Positions 21,150-32,838 of a DNA stretch of 64,000 nt are shown one piece after another. The stretch is from Rachicladosporium sp. CCFEE 5018. Its lineage: Eukaryota > Ascomycota > Dothideomycetes > Cladosporiales > Cladosporiaceae. The stretch spans positions 62,001 to 126,000 of the forward strand of contig KZ111143.1 of the NCBI GenBank assembly GCA_002077045.2, given 5' to 3'. Each line of letters begins with the position of its first letter. The stretch's first letter is position 1. A model generated the notes under the pieces. It was given only the letters and a program-made list of their open reading frames with translations, ran no database searches and had not been told where the DNA came from. The position numbers and the translations under genes were made by a program.

Positions 21150-23706
21150 ATGGACGCCCGAGTACTGGACTGGATAGATGACAAGATTGCCACGGCGTCC
21201 GACTTCCAGGAGCTCGACACATTACTTGATAGTGTCAAGACGCAGCAAGATCTGCTGAAGCAGCAAGTTAGTGAATGGGATATGCCGCTTTCCCTGGAAT
21301 ATCGAAGCTGACGATAGCGTAGCTTGTGGACGCGCGCCGAGAATATGAGAATGGAGAGCGTGAGGCAGAGGGATATGCAACATTACTGCGAAAGAAGGCA
21401 CACGCATTCCAGAAGGCGCAAGCCAATATCGACATTCGACTGCTGGTGGTGACGCAGTCCGAGACAAGCGATGAGGCTGCGGAGAAGTTTCAGGAGAGCA
21501 TGGATAGACTGGGGAAGTTGGAGGTAGCGGCTGGCTATGTTGAGCTGTTGGGCGAAGTGACAGGCTGAGGTATGCTCATGTAGTATGATTAGCTGGGCTG
21601 CTCTAACAATTTGGCAGTTCAGAATGTGTGATGCAGCTTGGGAAGTCTGATGAGGCTGCGCTGGAGCCATACAGGAAGCTGCAGAAGCTGACATTCGCCT
21701 TACAACCCCTCCATCAATCAGCAGAAGGCGCGGCGCCACATCTCCTCGATCATGTCAGCGGTGAGGCCCAGAAACTCCGCACAACAATCCAGCAGCACTT
21801 CTCTGATGATCTCGAGAAGACGATGAAGAAGATGCAGTGGCCTAAGGCTACCAGCATGGTCCCAATGGCATTGCAGGGTGAGTGGGAGAGGAACGTCAAT
21901 AGGCTTCTTGATCTGCAGCGCCCTGATCTGGAGGCACGCGAGGCGAATGGTTGTCGAGTCGTCACAGGAGGAGCCGCCGGTCTTGCTCCCATTTGAGGTT
22001 GTTGTGCGCCCACTTGAGCAACGCTTTACTTACCACTTCTCTGGCAATCGACAGACGGATCGACTTGACAAGCCCGAGTATTTTCTGTCGCATGCTGCAG
22101 ATCTGATAGTGCAGTATTCGGACTTTGTTGAGAACGCACTACAGCCGCTGCTCTCTCAGCACTTTCGTGGGACCGATTTTGCCATGACGCCTTCTTACAT
22201 GGATGGTACTTGTGCGTTGATCACTGCTGTCTGCCGATGCTTCAGCGAAAGCTTGCAAGTATAGCACAGCAAGTCACTGCACAGCCAAACTTGCTCAGTC
22301 ACCTCGTGCACGAAGTAATGGCGTTCGACACAAACATTCAGGAGACTTACGGGTATGCTCCCATCTCACCATCGATGACCTGGCGTGGACTGGCATACTA
22401 CCTGCTTGACACACTTGGCTACTCCAAGCAGTGGCTGCATGTTGAGCGTGAGTTCGCCCTGGGTCGGTATAGAGCTATCATTGAGGATCCGAAGGCTGGG
22501 GAGCTGGATTACGACTCGGTCGCGGCAGATGCGACAAAGCCCACCAAAGCAGCGATACGTGTGAATGATCTCCTCGAGACGATCACTGATCGCTACAAGC
22601 CACTTGTCAGTTTCAGTCAGAAGCTGAAGTTCCTCATTGACATTCAGATTGCCATCTTCGACCAATTCCACGTCAGACTACACTCAAGTCTTGAGGCGTA
22701 CTTGACAATGACATCGACGCTTGCACGTACAGTTCACGGCGTGAGCCGGGAAGAGCAGAGCGAACTGCAAGGCATTAAGGGATTAGACAGACTGTGCCGT
22801 GTCTTCGGCTCGGCAGAGTACCTCGAGCGAGCCATGCGAGACTGGAGTGACGACGTCTTCTTTCTGGAGCTGTGGCAAGAACTACAAGACCGAGCCAACA
22901 ATCGCGATAGCTTCTCAAGTAAGCTTGGCAGTCTCGAAGAGCTCCAGAGGCAAACGTCCACCACTGTTGGCAACGATGACGGTGGCGTACAAGGCGCACT
23001 GTTCGACGAGACAGCTGAAGCGTATCGCCGCTTACGTGTAAGAAGTGAAGGCATTATCGTCGAGACCTTCGTCTACAACGTTCGCGAGGCGCTCCGACCC
23101 TACACCCGCATCACAAGCTGGGCATCTCTGTCTTCAAGCACCGCCGGCGGCGCTGTATCAGCCGAGCTCGATCCGCTCCTACGCCTGCTTGCCGATTACT
23201 TCGGCTTCCTCTCGCGTGCACTAGGCAAAGTGCCCATGCGGCGAGTGACAAGACAGCTCTGCCTCGCCATACAGACTTCAATCTGGGACAGCGTCCTGCT
23301 ACGTCAGACGTTCTCGACCGCCGGCGCTACACAGCTTGCGGCCGATGTCAGAGCTGTTATTTCCGCCATGGATCAGTACGGCGATCATAGTCTGGCTCAG
23401 CGCGTTATGGTGCGGCTGATCGATGGTGTAAGACTACTTAGCTTGCCTATCAGAGGTGAGGTTCCCGTGGTGCAGGCCGGCGCAGATGATGATGCTGCTG
23501 CTTGGGACGAGGCGGATGACGATGATGACGCCAAAGCGGATGAGGCACCGAAGCAGATGGGATTGTTCGAAGCCGAGAGACTGGTCTTCATGGACAACGA
23601 GAGTGCGCGACATGCACTCGAGAGACTGGGTTTGGAGAATCTGAGTGAAGCCGATGCGAGGAGTGTGCTGGAGAGACGGGTCGAGCTCGCAAGCTCGCTG
23701 TACTAG
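21150..23706 (+). CDS. TIP20: RINT1/TIP20-family vesicle tether (Dsl1 complex), with frame breaks
   Basis: This family works in Golgi-to-ER retrograde traffic as part of the Dsl1/NRZ tether. Start ATG 21150 (MDARVLDWIDDKIATAS). Introns: 21267-21322 and 21570-21617. The N-terminal part is coiled-coil (REYENGEREAEGYATLLRKK). The long C-terminal domain has HLLDHVSGEAQKL, LLPFEVVVRPLEQRF, DKPEYFLSHAADL, VMAFDTNIQETYGY and RLCRVFGSAEYLERAMRDW. It ends with an acidic stretch and ENLSEADARSVLERR. Reading through needs three single-base corrections: near 21556 (EVDRLS expected where EVTG-stop is read), near 21945 and near 22227 (AVLPMLQRK expected). Flanking sequence is perfectly conserved-looking, so these are probably sequence errors. 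From 22230 to the stop it is intact. Confidence 0.85.
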
Positions 23707-23788
23707 GCGGCTTCACCACACTTCTGTCAAGTTCCATATACAACGCTGAGCCCAATTTACAACGCTGAACGCTCGCAATCAGACAACC

Positions 23789-25421
23789 TCACTCCCCCTC
23801 GAAGCTCTTCACGCGACTCCACCAATACGCCCTATCATTCCTCAGTCCAAACTCAGCCCAGTCATCCGTCAGCCGGTTCCAGCTCCAGAAACCCTTCCAC
23901 ACGAGCTTGTTATTCCTTGCGCTCTTTCCAGCGTGCGTCAAATTGAGCTGCGTGCGGTAAGTGTACTTCGGCGTCACGCCTTGCGTCTCGATGTGGATGT
24001 CGCCTTCGACCTCTGCTTCGCCAGTGGAAGGGTCGGTCATTGAGGAAAGCGGGCCGGAGAGTCGCCATCTGCCGCGGAGAGCATCTCGCATAACAGCCGA
24101 TGGTAGGGCGGAAGTCGCGGAGTGATGCGTATGCATATTCTCCTTGGTCAGATGGTGCACCACGTCCGCCGGCTCCACTGTCGTCAAGAGCGAGATAGCT
24201 GTGCCATCCCGGAAGAAGCGGAGGTAGCGGAAGTACGTCACTACGTGCACAGGTGTGCTGCCCCAGGAGAGGCTGTTTGCGCTGTTTGCACCGGCGCGTG
24301 TGTAGTTCACTGTGCTTATGTAGCAGCCGTTGAAGCGGAGGCGGGGACGGGAGCGCAGGAGTTGGCGATAGGAGTGGTTGTAGGTTGTGTGGAGAAGCTG
24401 TGTTGTGTGGTGTTGGATGGGTGAGGTAGGTGATTCTTTCTTCGTCTTCGGTGTCGATATCGTCGTCGAAGTCTAGGTATCTGGCTATGGAGTCGTTTGC
24501 TTGGATTGAGAAGCCCTCGACGTCGCAGGCAAAGTTATAGTGCATTGCTGCGAAGCCTATCTCCGAGCCGAGAGCTACGCGCTTCCAAATGCTCTCCTCT
24601 GTTAGTACCAGGTAGGCGAGTCGTTTGCACACCTGTGCTGTGCGTGCGAAGGACGCAAGGTCTTTGACTGCAAGCTCGCGGAGCACTTGCGTTAGAATCT
24701 CCTCCGGTAGCTCTGCCAGTGGGCTGGGTTCCTGGGGTGAAGCGTCCGTTGCTGGCGGTGCTGGCTCAATCGCGAGAGTGGCGAATGAGTCGACAAGCTG
24801 CTTCAGTGACTGAGGCAGCGCGGCGCTACCATGTAGGGAGTGGTGGGCGGTACCGGGCACTGTGACCGCCGCGTTGGATGGATTGGGGTTGGAAGGTTTG
24901 GGCTTGGAAGAGGAGGGTTGAGGGAAGTGCTTCTTGCTGTACGTATCTTGTACTTTGGCATCGATCTGCGACCTACCTTAGCTGATTGCTCGCCTGGTAT
25001 GAAAATGAATGAGACCCACTCTGAACGCTTGGCGGTAGTGCTTGAGGCTGTCTCCTAGCATGCCGGATGACTCTCGCTCCACTGCTCGTTCAAAGTGCTC
25101 GAGCGCTGAAGAAGGCTCGGCCGGATTGACATCTCTGTCATGGGCCTGACCTTCTGTGCCAAGCTTCAGACGATCTTCTTTGTCTGGGAGGTCGTGGTAC
25201 GCTGTTGGGGCGAAGTCAACCTCGTGAGTATCATCTCTCCGCCGAGCGGTAGAAGGTGCTGGTACTGTCGGCGGTGCATGGACGCTAGCCTTTCGTCGCT
25301 GCGCAGTCGGTTTGTTTAGTAATGCTTCGGGCTTCTTGTTTCGTGCTGTCACCTCCTCCCGCCATCGCTGGCGGAAGGCGGCTAGCTCTGCCTCAGTCTC
25401 TATTGGCGCCTGATCGCTCAT
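23789..25421 (-). CDS. HRT3: HRT3/FBXO9-like F-box protein, with one frameshift
   Basis: A substrate-receptor type subunit of an SCF ubiquitin ligase. Exon 1 (25421-25020) starts MSDQAPIETEAELAAFRQRW and ends in a MIT/TPR-like helix pair, LEHFERAVERESSGMLGDSL. A 54-base intron (24966-25019) leads to IDAKVQDTYSKKHF. The F-box follows: LAELPEEILTQVLRELAVKDLAS and RTAQVCKRLAYLV. The C-terminal domain shows RPRLRFNGCYISTVNYTR, VVTYFRYLRFFRDGT and GKSARNNKLVWKGFWSWNR. Between ERITYLTH and the YRQLLRSRPR block (about 24380-24430) the frame must change by one base, since no splice motif lies there. Otherwise it is complete, and order and length match Hrt3/Pof7. Confidence 0.85.
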
Positions 25422-25827
25422 AATTGCTTGTTAGGTCGATCGCAACCAGCGAACTTGCAAAGCGCTATATCATATATATACGGACGACTCGAAGTCGACG
25501 TCCGTATCCGGCCATGCGGTATCGTCGACGTCAGATCGCGTGGCAGTGGCTTGAATCTGGGCTCGGGCCGGTCGGCAAGATCGACCGAGGCCGTGACTTC
25601 ATCAACGACGCATCAATGAATCTGATAAACTTTCCATCTATCACCCATTGTTCCTACGTCCTACGCGCATAGCATTGCATATACTTTCGAAGGATCGCAA
25701 CACCGGATCTCCACACCACGAAGTCCTTTGCGTGTGCTTCATCTGATTGCAGCAGGACCCTCGACTACTACACAGAGGGGCGGCACCACTGACTAATCCC
25801 GCCACGGCGGTGGCTACACGAGAGGAG
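25422..25827. promoter_or_regulatory. divergent promoter region with TATA-like run
   Basis: Between the F-box gene (minus) and the carrier gene (plus). A CATATATATAC run lies at about 25471-25481, some 50 bases upstream of the F-box ATG, and fits a TATA element for that gene. No other element was recognised. Confidence 0.4.
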
Positions 25828-27135
25828 ATGGCATCACTTTTCACACAAGGTCAGAAGCATGACAGAATAGACGGTCCAGCAGGTAATAGCGCCCTCGATA
25901 TGCCTTCGTCGCCTCGGATATCCCCGCCGAAGACGGAGGCAGATACCTCCCTCTCGCAAAAGATGTTGTCGGCGGTCTCCGGCAGCGTCCTGACTTCGTT
26001 ACTTGGTATGGCTCCCGATAGGTCCCACTCATCACGTGCGTACTAAGAAATCCATGCAGTCACACCCCTCGACGTTGTCCGCGTACGATTACAAGCCCAA
26101 CCCAGTCCGTCACCCGCCCCCTCCACACGCCTTCCCTCCTTCATTCAACTGCCCCCAAATCTCGGTGTCAGCGCCTGTTGCCGCGAAGTCTTCTGGGTGC
26201 AGAATCAGACGCAGTTCTGCGTTGCCGCGCCCTTCAACGCGGCCTCGGGATCAGCAATATCTGACTGCGCCGTAGAGGAAACGCAACGGAAAAGCTTCAA
26301 CTCGACGATTGATGGATTGAGGAAAATCTCGCGGAATGAGGGGATCCTGACGTTATGGCGGGGATTGAGTCCGACCTTGATGATGGCTGTTCCTGGGAAT
26401 GTGATCTACTTTGCGGGTTATGATTGGTTGAGGGCGAGTCCGAGGAGTCCGCTACCGGGCAGGGTGAGCGATGACTATGCGCCGCTTGTTGCTGGATCGG
26501 TCGCGAGGGTAACTGCAGCGCTGTTCGTGAGTCCGATCGAGATGCTGCGGACGAGGATGCAGGCAAGCCAGTCGAAGGAGGGAAGCATCATGCGGGCGAC
26601 GATCGCCGGCTTGAAAGATACTGTGGCGACGGATGGCTATACTTCGCTGTGGAGAGGCTTGTCGTTGACGCTCTGGCGAGATGTGCCTTTCTCGGCCTTC
26701 TACTGGTGGGGATACGAGTATGGACGAGAGCGGTTGCACGACTTGCGACAACGAGATGTCGACTCGGCGCTTGGACGGCAACGGAGCAACTCGGAGCTGT
26801 CGCATAGTGCAGTATTGGCAGACTCATTCATCGCGGGAGCAGCATCGGGAGGCATTGCAGCTGTTGTAACGACGCCCTTCGATGTTGGCAAAACACGACA
26901 GCAGACCGTGTTACACGATGCCAGCGCAAAGATGAAAGACCTACCCGAGAGCAGGAGTATGCCGCGATTTCTTTGGTACATATACTGTAACGACGGTTTT
27001 CCGGGCTTATTCAAGGGCTGGACAGCGAGGACGTTGAAGGTCGCGCCGGCTTGCGCCATCATGATCAGCAGCTACGAGATAGGCAAGAAGATGGCAGGAG
27101 GCGTGAACGAGCGGAAGGAAGATCTGAAGGATTGA
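25828..27135 (+). CDS. MTM1: mitochondrial carrier, Mtm1/SLC25A39-40 type
   Basis: Two exons: 25828-26005 and 26060-27135, intron 26006-26059 (GTATGG...GCAG). The three repeats of a mitochondrial carrier are visible with their Px[D/E]xx[K/R] signatures: TPLDVVRVRLQAQ, SPIEMLRTRMQA and TPFDVGKTRQQT. GLSPTLMMAVPGNVIYFAGY follows the first. The insert between repeat-1 helices with CCREVFW is typical of the Mtm1/SLC25A39 group, implicated in mitochondrial glutathione import and manganese/iron handling. The start is the first in-frame ATG; the frame extends upstream without an ATG to about 25747. The inner membrane is the expected location. The assignment to this subgroup is fairly sure from CCREVFW. 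Confidence 0.85.
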
Positions 27136-27543
27136 ATAAGCCGGTCGTGATCTGTAGGATATTGAGCGGAGGATGACGAGTGGATCTTTTGATTTGTAGC
27201 GTTCTAGCCATAGCAGCCTCGTCACAGCGCTTGATGTACAATAGAGATGAAAGCAGTGTACGCTGCCATTGGTGTCGCGACCCTTGTCATGTACATGTCC
27301 TAGTGCCTAAGGTGATACAAGCAGCCTAAGGTAAGAGCACGCGATAGGTAGGAGGTAGCACTGCCAAGACTCCACTTGTGAGGACTGGAAGTGGCGATCT
27401 TGAAGTTCACCTCGATCAACAATAGCAAACGCCTCACCGAAATCTCTGTCTCCTTTACACTCGCTACATCTACCATCCTGAGGTATCGTGGTCGCCTGTC
27501 AGATTGCAAGCGAGGTTCAGGACGTGCAACGCTATGCCATAGC
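27136..27543. other. intergenic, promoter of SKI3
   Basis: Separates the carrier and SKI3, both on plus. The SKI3 frame is open upstream of its ATG to about 27391 but without an ATG. Nothing else was seen. Confidence 0.4.
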
Positions 27544-30500
27544 ATGTCCAACAATAAAGCTGCGCTGAAAGCAGCCAAATCGGCGTTAGACGCAGGGAAC
27601 CATGATGAGACTATCTCGCAAGCACAGATAGTGCTCCAATCCGATGCCGAGAATTACAATGCCCGCCTCCTGTTAGGTAGGGCGTACGAAAAGTCCGGCA
27701 AACCCGAGGATGCAATCGGCACATACCGTGCTGCTACGAAGTCCAAGCCTGATGATGTGCAACCATGCCTTGGCCTGTGCAGCGTGCTCGAGACGCAAGG
27801 AGAGAAATCGGTAGATGACTACATCGACGCGGCAGTGCGTGTGGCCGAGCTACATGCTGCCGCTGAGGATGCACACCGGTGTCAAACTATCATCGACAAG
27901 CTTACCGGCTTCGTCCGGCTTCATGGCAACACTGTTCAGCAGAAACGACTGCTACACATCACGCTACCCGGTAATACGATATATGACTTCCTGGAAGGTC
28001 GTCTGCCGCATCCCTCTCACACCTACATCAGACTCGCTGAGCTGACAGAGGACGATGAAGCGAGGAGGATCAGCAGTGAGATCAATGTCAGACGCACTCG
28101 CCTGGGCGCCAAGATCGGTCAGGTCACTACTGAGGTGAAGCGCGAAGTGCTGTCACAGAGTGATCTCGAAGAGATTTACAAGAATGTCATCAACTGGTCA
28201 AATGATGATGAAGTCCGCCGTGAGTACGAAGAGAAGCTCTTGCAGAGAGTATACGACGCACTACTGGTTGTTCCCGTAGAGGAGAGGCCTGCGAAGCGAG
28301 ATCAAGCTCTAGATCTTGCTGAGGGCATGGTCATCATACATCATCCTTTCCAGTTGGCATGGGACCTTGTACTGGAAACGCGGGACTTGGAGAATCTGCG
28401 AGATCTGGATGTCAACATCTTACGGGAATACTGCGTCCTCTTTGCTGAGAGTGGGCTGGCTCGTGTACTCGATGCGTGGCTGACCAGCGAGCTCTCGCCG
28501 TTCCCTGCTCCTAAGCCCAGCGAAGATGACAAGGAAGCGCCTGTAGAGCCGATGAGTGCGGAAGACCGACTCATCGCAATATCTGAGGGTCTTGCCAAAG
28601 CGGAGGAGTCTCCGTTTGCTCACCGCCTTGTTTCGGACTACTTCTTACACCTGGAGGAGCACCAAAGCACAGTGGAGACGGCTCGCGCTGGGCTGCAAGT
28701 ACTTGAGGTTGAAGCAGGGACACTCAGCATGACCCTGCAGAACACCAAAGATGCACTCAATGCTGCGTTGGGCACCGCTCTAGTGCATTATCAAAGTCCG
28801 CGAAACCATGCAGAGGCACGTAGACGATTTGAGACATCTTGTCCCGCAAGTCCCAGCTTACACCGGCTCTGGTCGGTCTAGGTCTGATCTTTGCGGAGCG
28901 TGGCGACTACGAAGATGCCATCCGCTCGTTACAGGGCGCTCTTGCGCAAGACTCAAGCAACGTACAGGTTGGTGTCGAGCTGGCATGGTGCAAGGCCCTG
29001 AACGGTGACTACAACTTGGCTAAGGAGGAGCTGGAGATCTACCTGCCTGAGCTCACGCCAAGTGACCCTCGTGCGAGAGACTTGCGCGCTCAGTGTCTTT
29101 ATCGCATTGGCATATGTATGTGGGAGTTAGACACCTCCAAGACTGCTCGCAAGGATCGCCAAGGAGCATATGCTTTCTTCCTCTCGGCCATCAAGACTAA
29201 TGTCAACTTCGCCCCAGCCTATACCAGTCTAGGTCACTACTATGATTCATACGCCCGCGACAAGAAGCGGGCACGGCAATGCTTCCAAAAAGCGTTCGAG
29301 CTATCACCCAACGAGACTGACGCTGCCGAACGGCTTGCTAGATCATTCGCGGATCAAGGCGACTGGGACATCGTCGAAGTCATATCACAGCGTGTCATTG
29401 ACTCTGGCAGAGCACGTCCACCGCCCGGATCCAAGAGGAAAGGGTTGAGCTGGCCGTACTCTGCGCTTGGTGTCGTGCAGATGAACAGACAAGACTACCA
29501 GCAGGCAATTGTGTCATTCCTTGCTGCATTACGGATCAGTCCGGATGATTATCAGTCGTATGTTGGCTTGGGCGAGAGCTATCATAACTCTGGCAGGTAC
29601 AACTCGGCCAGTCGGACCTTCAACTATGCCCTCAGCCCGCACGACGGGCAGGAGCTGAGAGTGACAGGCGAGTCGTGGTTTGCACGCTATATGCTTGCGA
29701 ATGTGCACCGTGAGCTTGGAGAGTTCGATGAGGCGATCGAAGGCTTGCTAGCTGTGCTTCGGGAGCGACCTTCGGAGTTTGGCGTTCTCTTGTCACTCTT
29801 ACAAACCTTTGTCGAGCGGGCGTGGCACTGCGTTGAGACAGGTCTGTTTGGCCAGGCCGTGCAGAGCTGCACGCAAGTCATCGATACTGCCACCAAGGTG
29901 GCTGAGGTTCGTCCAGATGCTTTCAACATGTGGAAAGCTATTGGCGATGCATGCTCTACAATGTCATGGGTGCAGTCCGGAAGCGACGATTTCATGCGGA
30001 CAGGTGTATTGACGCTGCTATCCGGTGCGGCCGCAGACAACTCTCTGCTGGACGTAATCGAGGATGGCGTCAGGCTGGCGAGCATCACTGATACCGGCAC
30101 GAACGGACACTATACCCACCATGTATTGATCAGACCAGTGCTAGCCGGCATACTGGCCTACAAGCAGGCCATTCGTGCTTGCTCAAACGATAGCGATGCG
30201 CAAGCCGTGGCATGGTACAATTTGGGATGGGCAGAGCATCGCGCGAGTGTGATGAGCGATGTAAAGTCGAGCAAGCGCTTTACCAAAGCCGCAGTCCGAT
30301 GCTTCAAGCGTGCGATTGAGTTGGAAGCTGGCAATGCTGAGTTCTGGAATGCACTTGGTGTGGTCACGACTACCCTGAACCCGCAGGTAGCTCAGCACTC
30401 CTTCGTACGATCACTACATTTGAATGAGTTGAATGCCCGGGTCTGGACGAATCTCGGAGTGCTGTACCTCCTTCGCAACGACTTTGACCTCGCACACAAA

Positions 30501-31727
30501 GCCTTCGGCCGAGCACAGTCGACAGATCCTGACTATGCACATGCCTGGGTCGGCGAGGGCTTACTGGCACTGATGTCAGGCGATCTCGCGGATGCACTCA
30601 ATATGTTCACTCATGCATCCGAAATCTCTGACTCGGCTTCCCTGATCATCAAGCGCCAGTACGCACTAGCCAGCTTCGACCAATTTGGTGCGCCTGGTCA
30701 TATTCCAGACAATATTACAGCACTCATTCGGCCACTGTTTGCGCTTGATCAGTTGCATTCGCAAGCGCCTGGGGATCTGCCATATCGGCACCTTGCTGCA
30801 CTGTTCCTGGAGCGTGTGGGAAACTATGCCGATGCTGTCACTGTCCTTGGTGATATCTGCGATGCTGCGGAGGCAGACTACGAAGCCACTGAATCCGATG
30901 CGGCGCTAGCTCGCTATGCATTGGCGAAAGCAGACATCGCAAGATGTCAGCTGGCTGTACAGGACTTCACTGGAGCAGCGGAAAGTGCGCAAACAGCGCT
31001 CGACCTGACTTCAGACCCAGCTAATAGCGGTCTCGACGTTGAGGGTCGACGCAAGCTACGCTTGTCTGCTCATCTGACTGCTGGTCTGGCTCTAAACCAT
31101 CTAGGTCAAGGCGCAGAATCAGTCACTATGTTCCGCGACGCACTTGTGGAGAGCGACAAAGATTCAGATGTGGTCAGCGTCTTGGTGCAGGTCCTATGGG
31201 CGCGCCGCGGAGAGCGTGAGAAGACCGCAGCCCGCGAGCAGCTCTTGGAATCTATCGAGAAGTGTCCGGAGCATGTCGGCAGTTTCACACTGTTGGCTAC
31301 GATCGCCGCACTAGAGAACGATGACGAGACTGCTGCCGCCGCACAGGACGACCTTGTGGCCCTCCGGACGAGCGATAAGCTGGACCAGAGCGACATAAGC
31401 CGTATCGAGACAGTGCTGTCGGCCTTGTCCGCACTTGGCGCGGACAATGACGATGCAGCACAAGCAGCAGCTCAGGCGGCCATCGCTCTGAACCCTGATC
31501 ATGCGCACGCGTGGACTGAGCTGGCTGAGATCACAGGCGACACGCATACTGCAGAGATGGCTCTCCGTACTGCGCAGAAAGCTGTCTCCGAGGATGGCAG
31601 TCATGATGCTGGAGCTCTTGCGAAAGAATTTGCAGGGGTGGGTACTGCTGGCCATGCTCAGCGAGCGATTGCGCTGGCGCCGTGGGAGCGCGCTGGATGG
31701 GAGACGCTAGCCGATGCGCTGAGTTGA
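27544..31727 (+). CDS. SKI3: Ski3, TPR scaffold of the Ski complex, with one frameshift
   Basis: Ski3 (TTC37) is the TPR scaffold of the Ski2-Ski3-Ski8 complex that feeds RNA to the cytoplasmic exosome. The frame starts MSNNKAALKAAKSALDAG and is a chain of TPR units along about 1,390 residues. Clear examples are ARLLLGRAYEKSGKPEDAIG, PALVGLGLIFAERGDYEDAI and LGVVQMNRQDYQQAIVSFLA. The block LRISPDDYQSYVGLGESYHN is highly typical of Ski3. The late block YNLGWAEHRAS and VWTNLGVLYLLRNDFDLAH also fit. No intron is seen. At about 28831-28840 the frame shifts by one base: RRRF before and SRKSQLTPALVG after. CTR9, another TPR protein, was considered but lacks the DDYQSYVGLGESYHN block and is shorter. 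Confidence 0.85.
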
Positions 31728-32065
31728 GTCGTAAGTACATAACTTTCCCACACCTTGAACGATTGCCTCACTTTGCTTGCTCGAGCCATCGACATCGTTA
31801 GCTCTGCATGAGAGTGGTCTTCCCTGTTCCTATTCTCCGGTAGCGAGTCATCGTATGCTCGTGATTGACGCCGAGCCGCGCTCTATTAATTGCCTATTGT
31901 CATGCACAAAGCGATCACCGTTGTGAACATGACGGGCGCATTGTGCTTGGACAAGCAGAGACTGATAGGAGGAGTCATCCTTCGCATCTTCCATGCTATA
32001 TACAGCTCCAGCCTCCGCGTCTGTTGGCTGCTGTGTCTCACTTTCGTCACCTCTCGTCCTTTGTC
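31728..32065. other. intergenic, promoter of C2H2 gene
   Basis: About 340 bases between SKI3 and the small zinc-finger gene. A pyrimidine-rich stretch lies just before 32066. No other structure was found. Confidence 0.4.
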
Positions 32066-32473
32066 ATGGCATCAAAGGATCCATCCGTCAGCGAAGAGGA
32101 TACGCAGACTTTCGGATGCGAGGAATGCAGTGAGCAATACGACAACTCCAATGATCTTGCTCGACATATTCGAAGTGATCATGACATCGCAATCGTATTT
32201 TACTGCGCCTACTGCGGAAGCATGCAGCGAAGCGAGCTCTCAGTCTTCCGTCACATGGTCGCTGTACACGAGATCGATGCGCCGATCCAGGGATTCTTCC
32301 ATCAGCATGGCGGGCAAGTGGCTCGAGCAGACGAGCTTACCTACACTGGCGCCAGATCAGACTCTGCCAGCACGGAGATGACTTCGCTGCATGAGCAAGA
32401 CACTGAGGCAACTGATAGCGTCGAACCACCGCTCAATGGTCGTCGCTCTGGCAATCGTAGTGTTCCTCAATAA
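32066..32473 (+). CDS. small protein with two C2H2-like zinc fingers
   Basis: 135 codons from ATG 32066 (MASKDPSVSEED). Two consecutive C2H2-like fingers are visible: CEECSEQYDNSNDLARHIRSDH (C-x2-C-x12-H-x5-H-like spacing) and CAYCGSMQRSELSVFRHMVAVH. After them come a GFFHQHGG stretch and a Ser/Thr/acidic tail. The arrangement matches the finger region of the next gene downstream (fingers near its residues 187-240), which continues into an HMG box that is absent here. It therefore looks like a truncated or minimal paralogue. DNA or RNA binding is plausible but not shown. No intron is needed. Confidence 0.65.
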   Translation: MASKDPSVSEEDTQTFGCEECSEQYDNSNDLARHIRSDHDIAIVFYCAYCGSMQRSELSVFRHMVAVHEIDAPIQGFFHQHGGQVARADELTYTGARSDSASTEMTSLHEQDTEATDSVEPPLNGRRSGNRSVPQ

Positions 32474-32838
32474 TCACGGAAGGGGAAATTTACTGAGTTC
32501 CGAGACCTCATCGACAATTCGCTAGAGTGGGCTGCTGAGCACCGGGTGAGGCCATGATGGACTGCTATCATCAGCACATCAGAAGCTCATGCAAGCAAAT
32601 GCTTCATTTGAGATCACTGAAATCACATGTTCACAAGCCGATCAAGCCCCTTACTCACTATGCTCAGTGTCAGTTATCATCTACAAACAACACAAAGCTC
32701 TTTCACCCTCGACCACCATACCACTTTGGCATTGTGACAATCACTTTGTGCGCAGACGACGGGTCAAGCACCTGCATGCGATCACTTGCCTGAGCCTATC
32801 ACATCCAGGCTACATCATAAGACCTCGAAGAATCGAAG
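32474..32838. other. intergenic, no gene seen
   Basis: Separates the two zinc-finger genes. Short open frames only. Likely 3' UTR plus promoter. Confidence 0.4.

Noticed and set aside
27544..31727. CTR9 as identity of the long TPR gene
   Set aside because: Length of about 1,390 residues and the DDYQSYVGLGESYHN block fit Ski3 rather than the shorter Ctr9.
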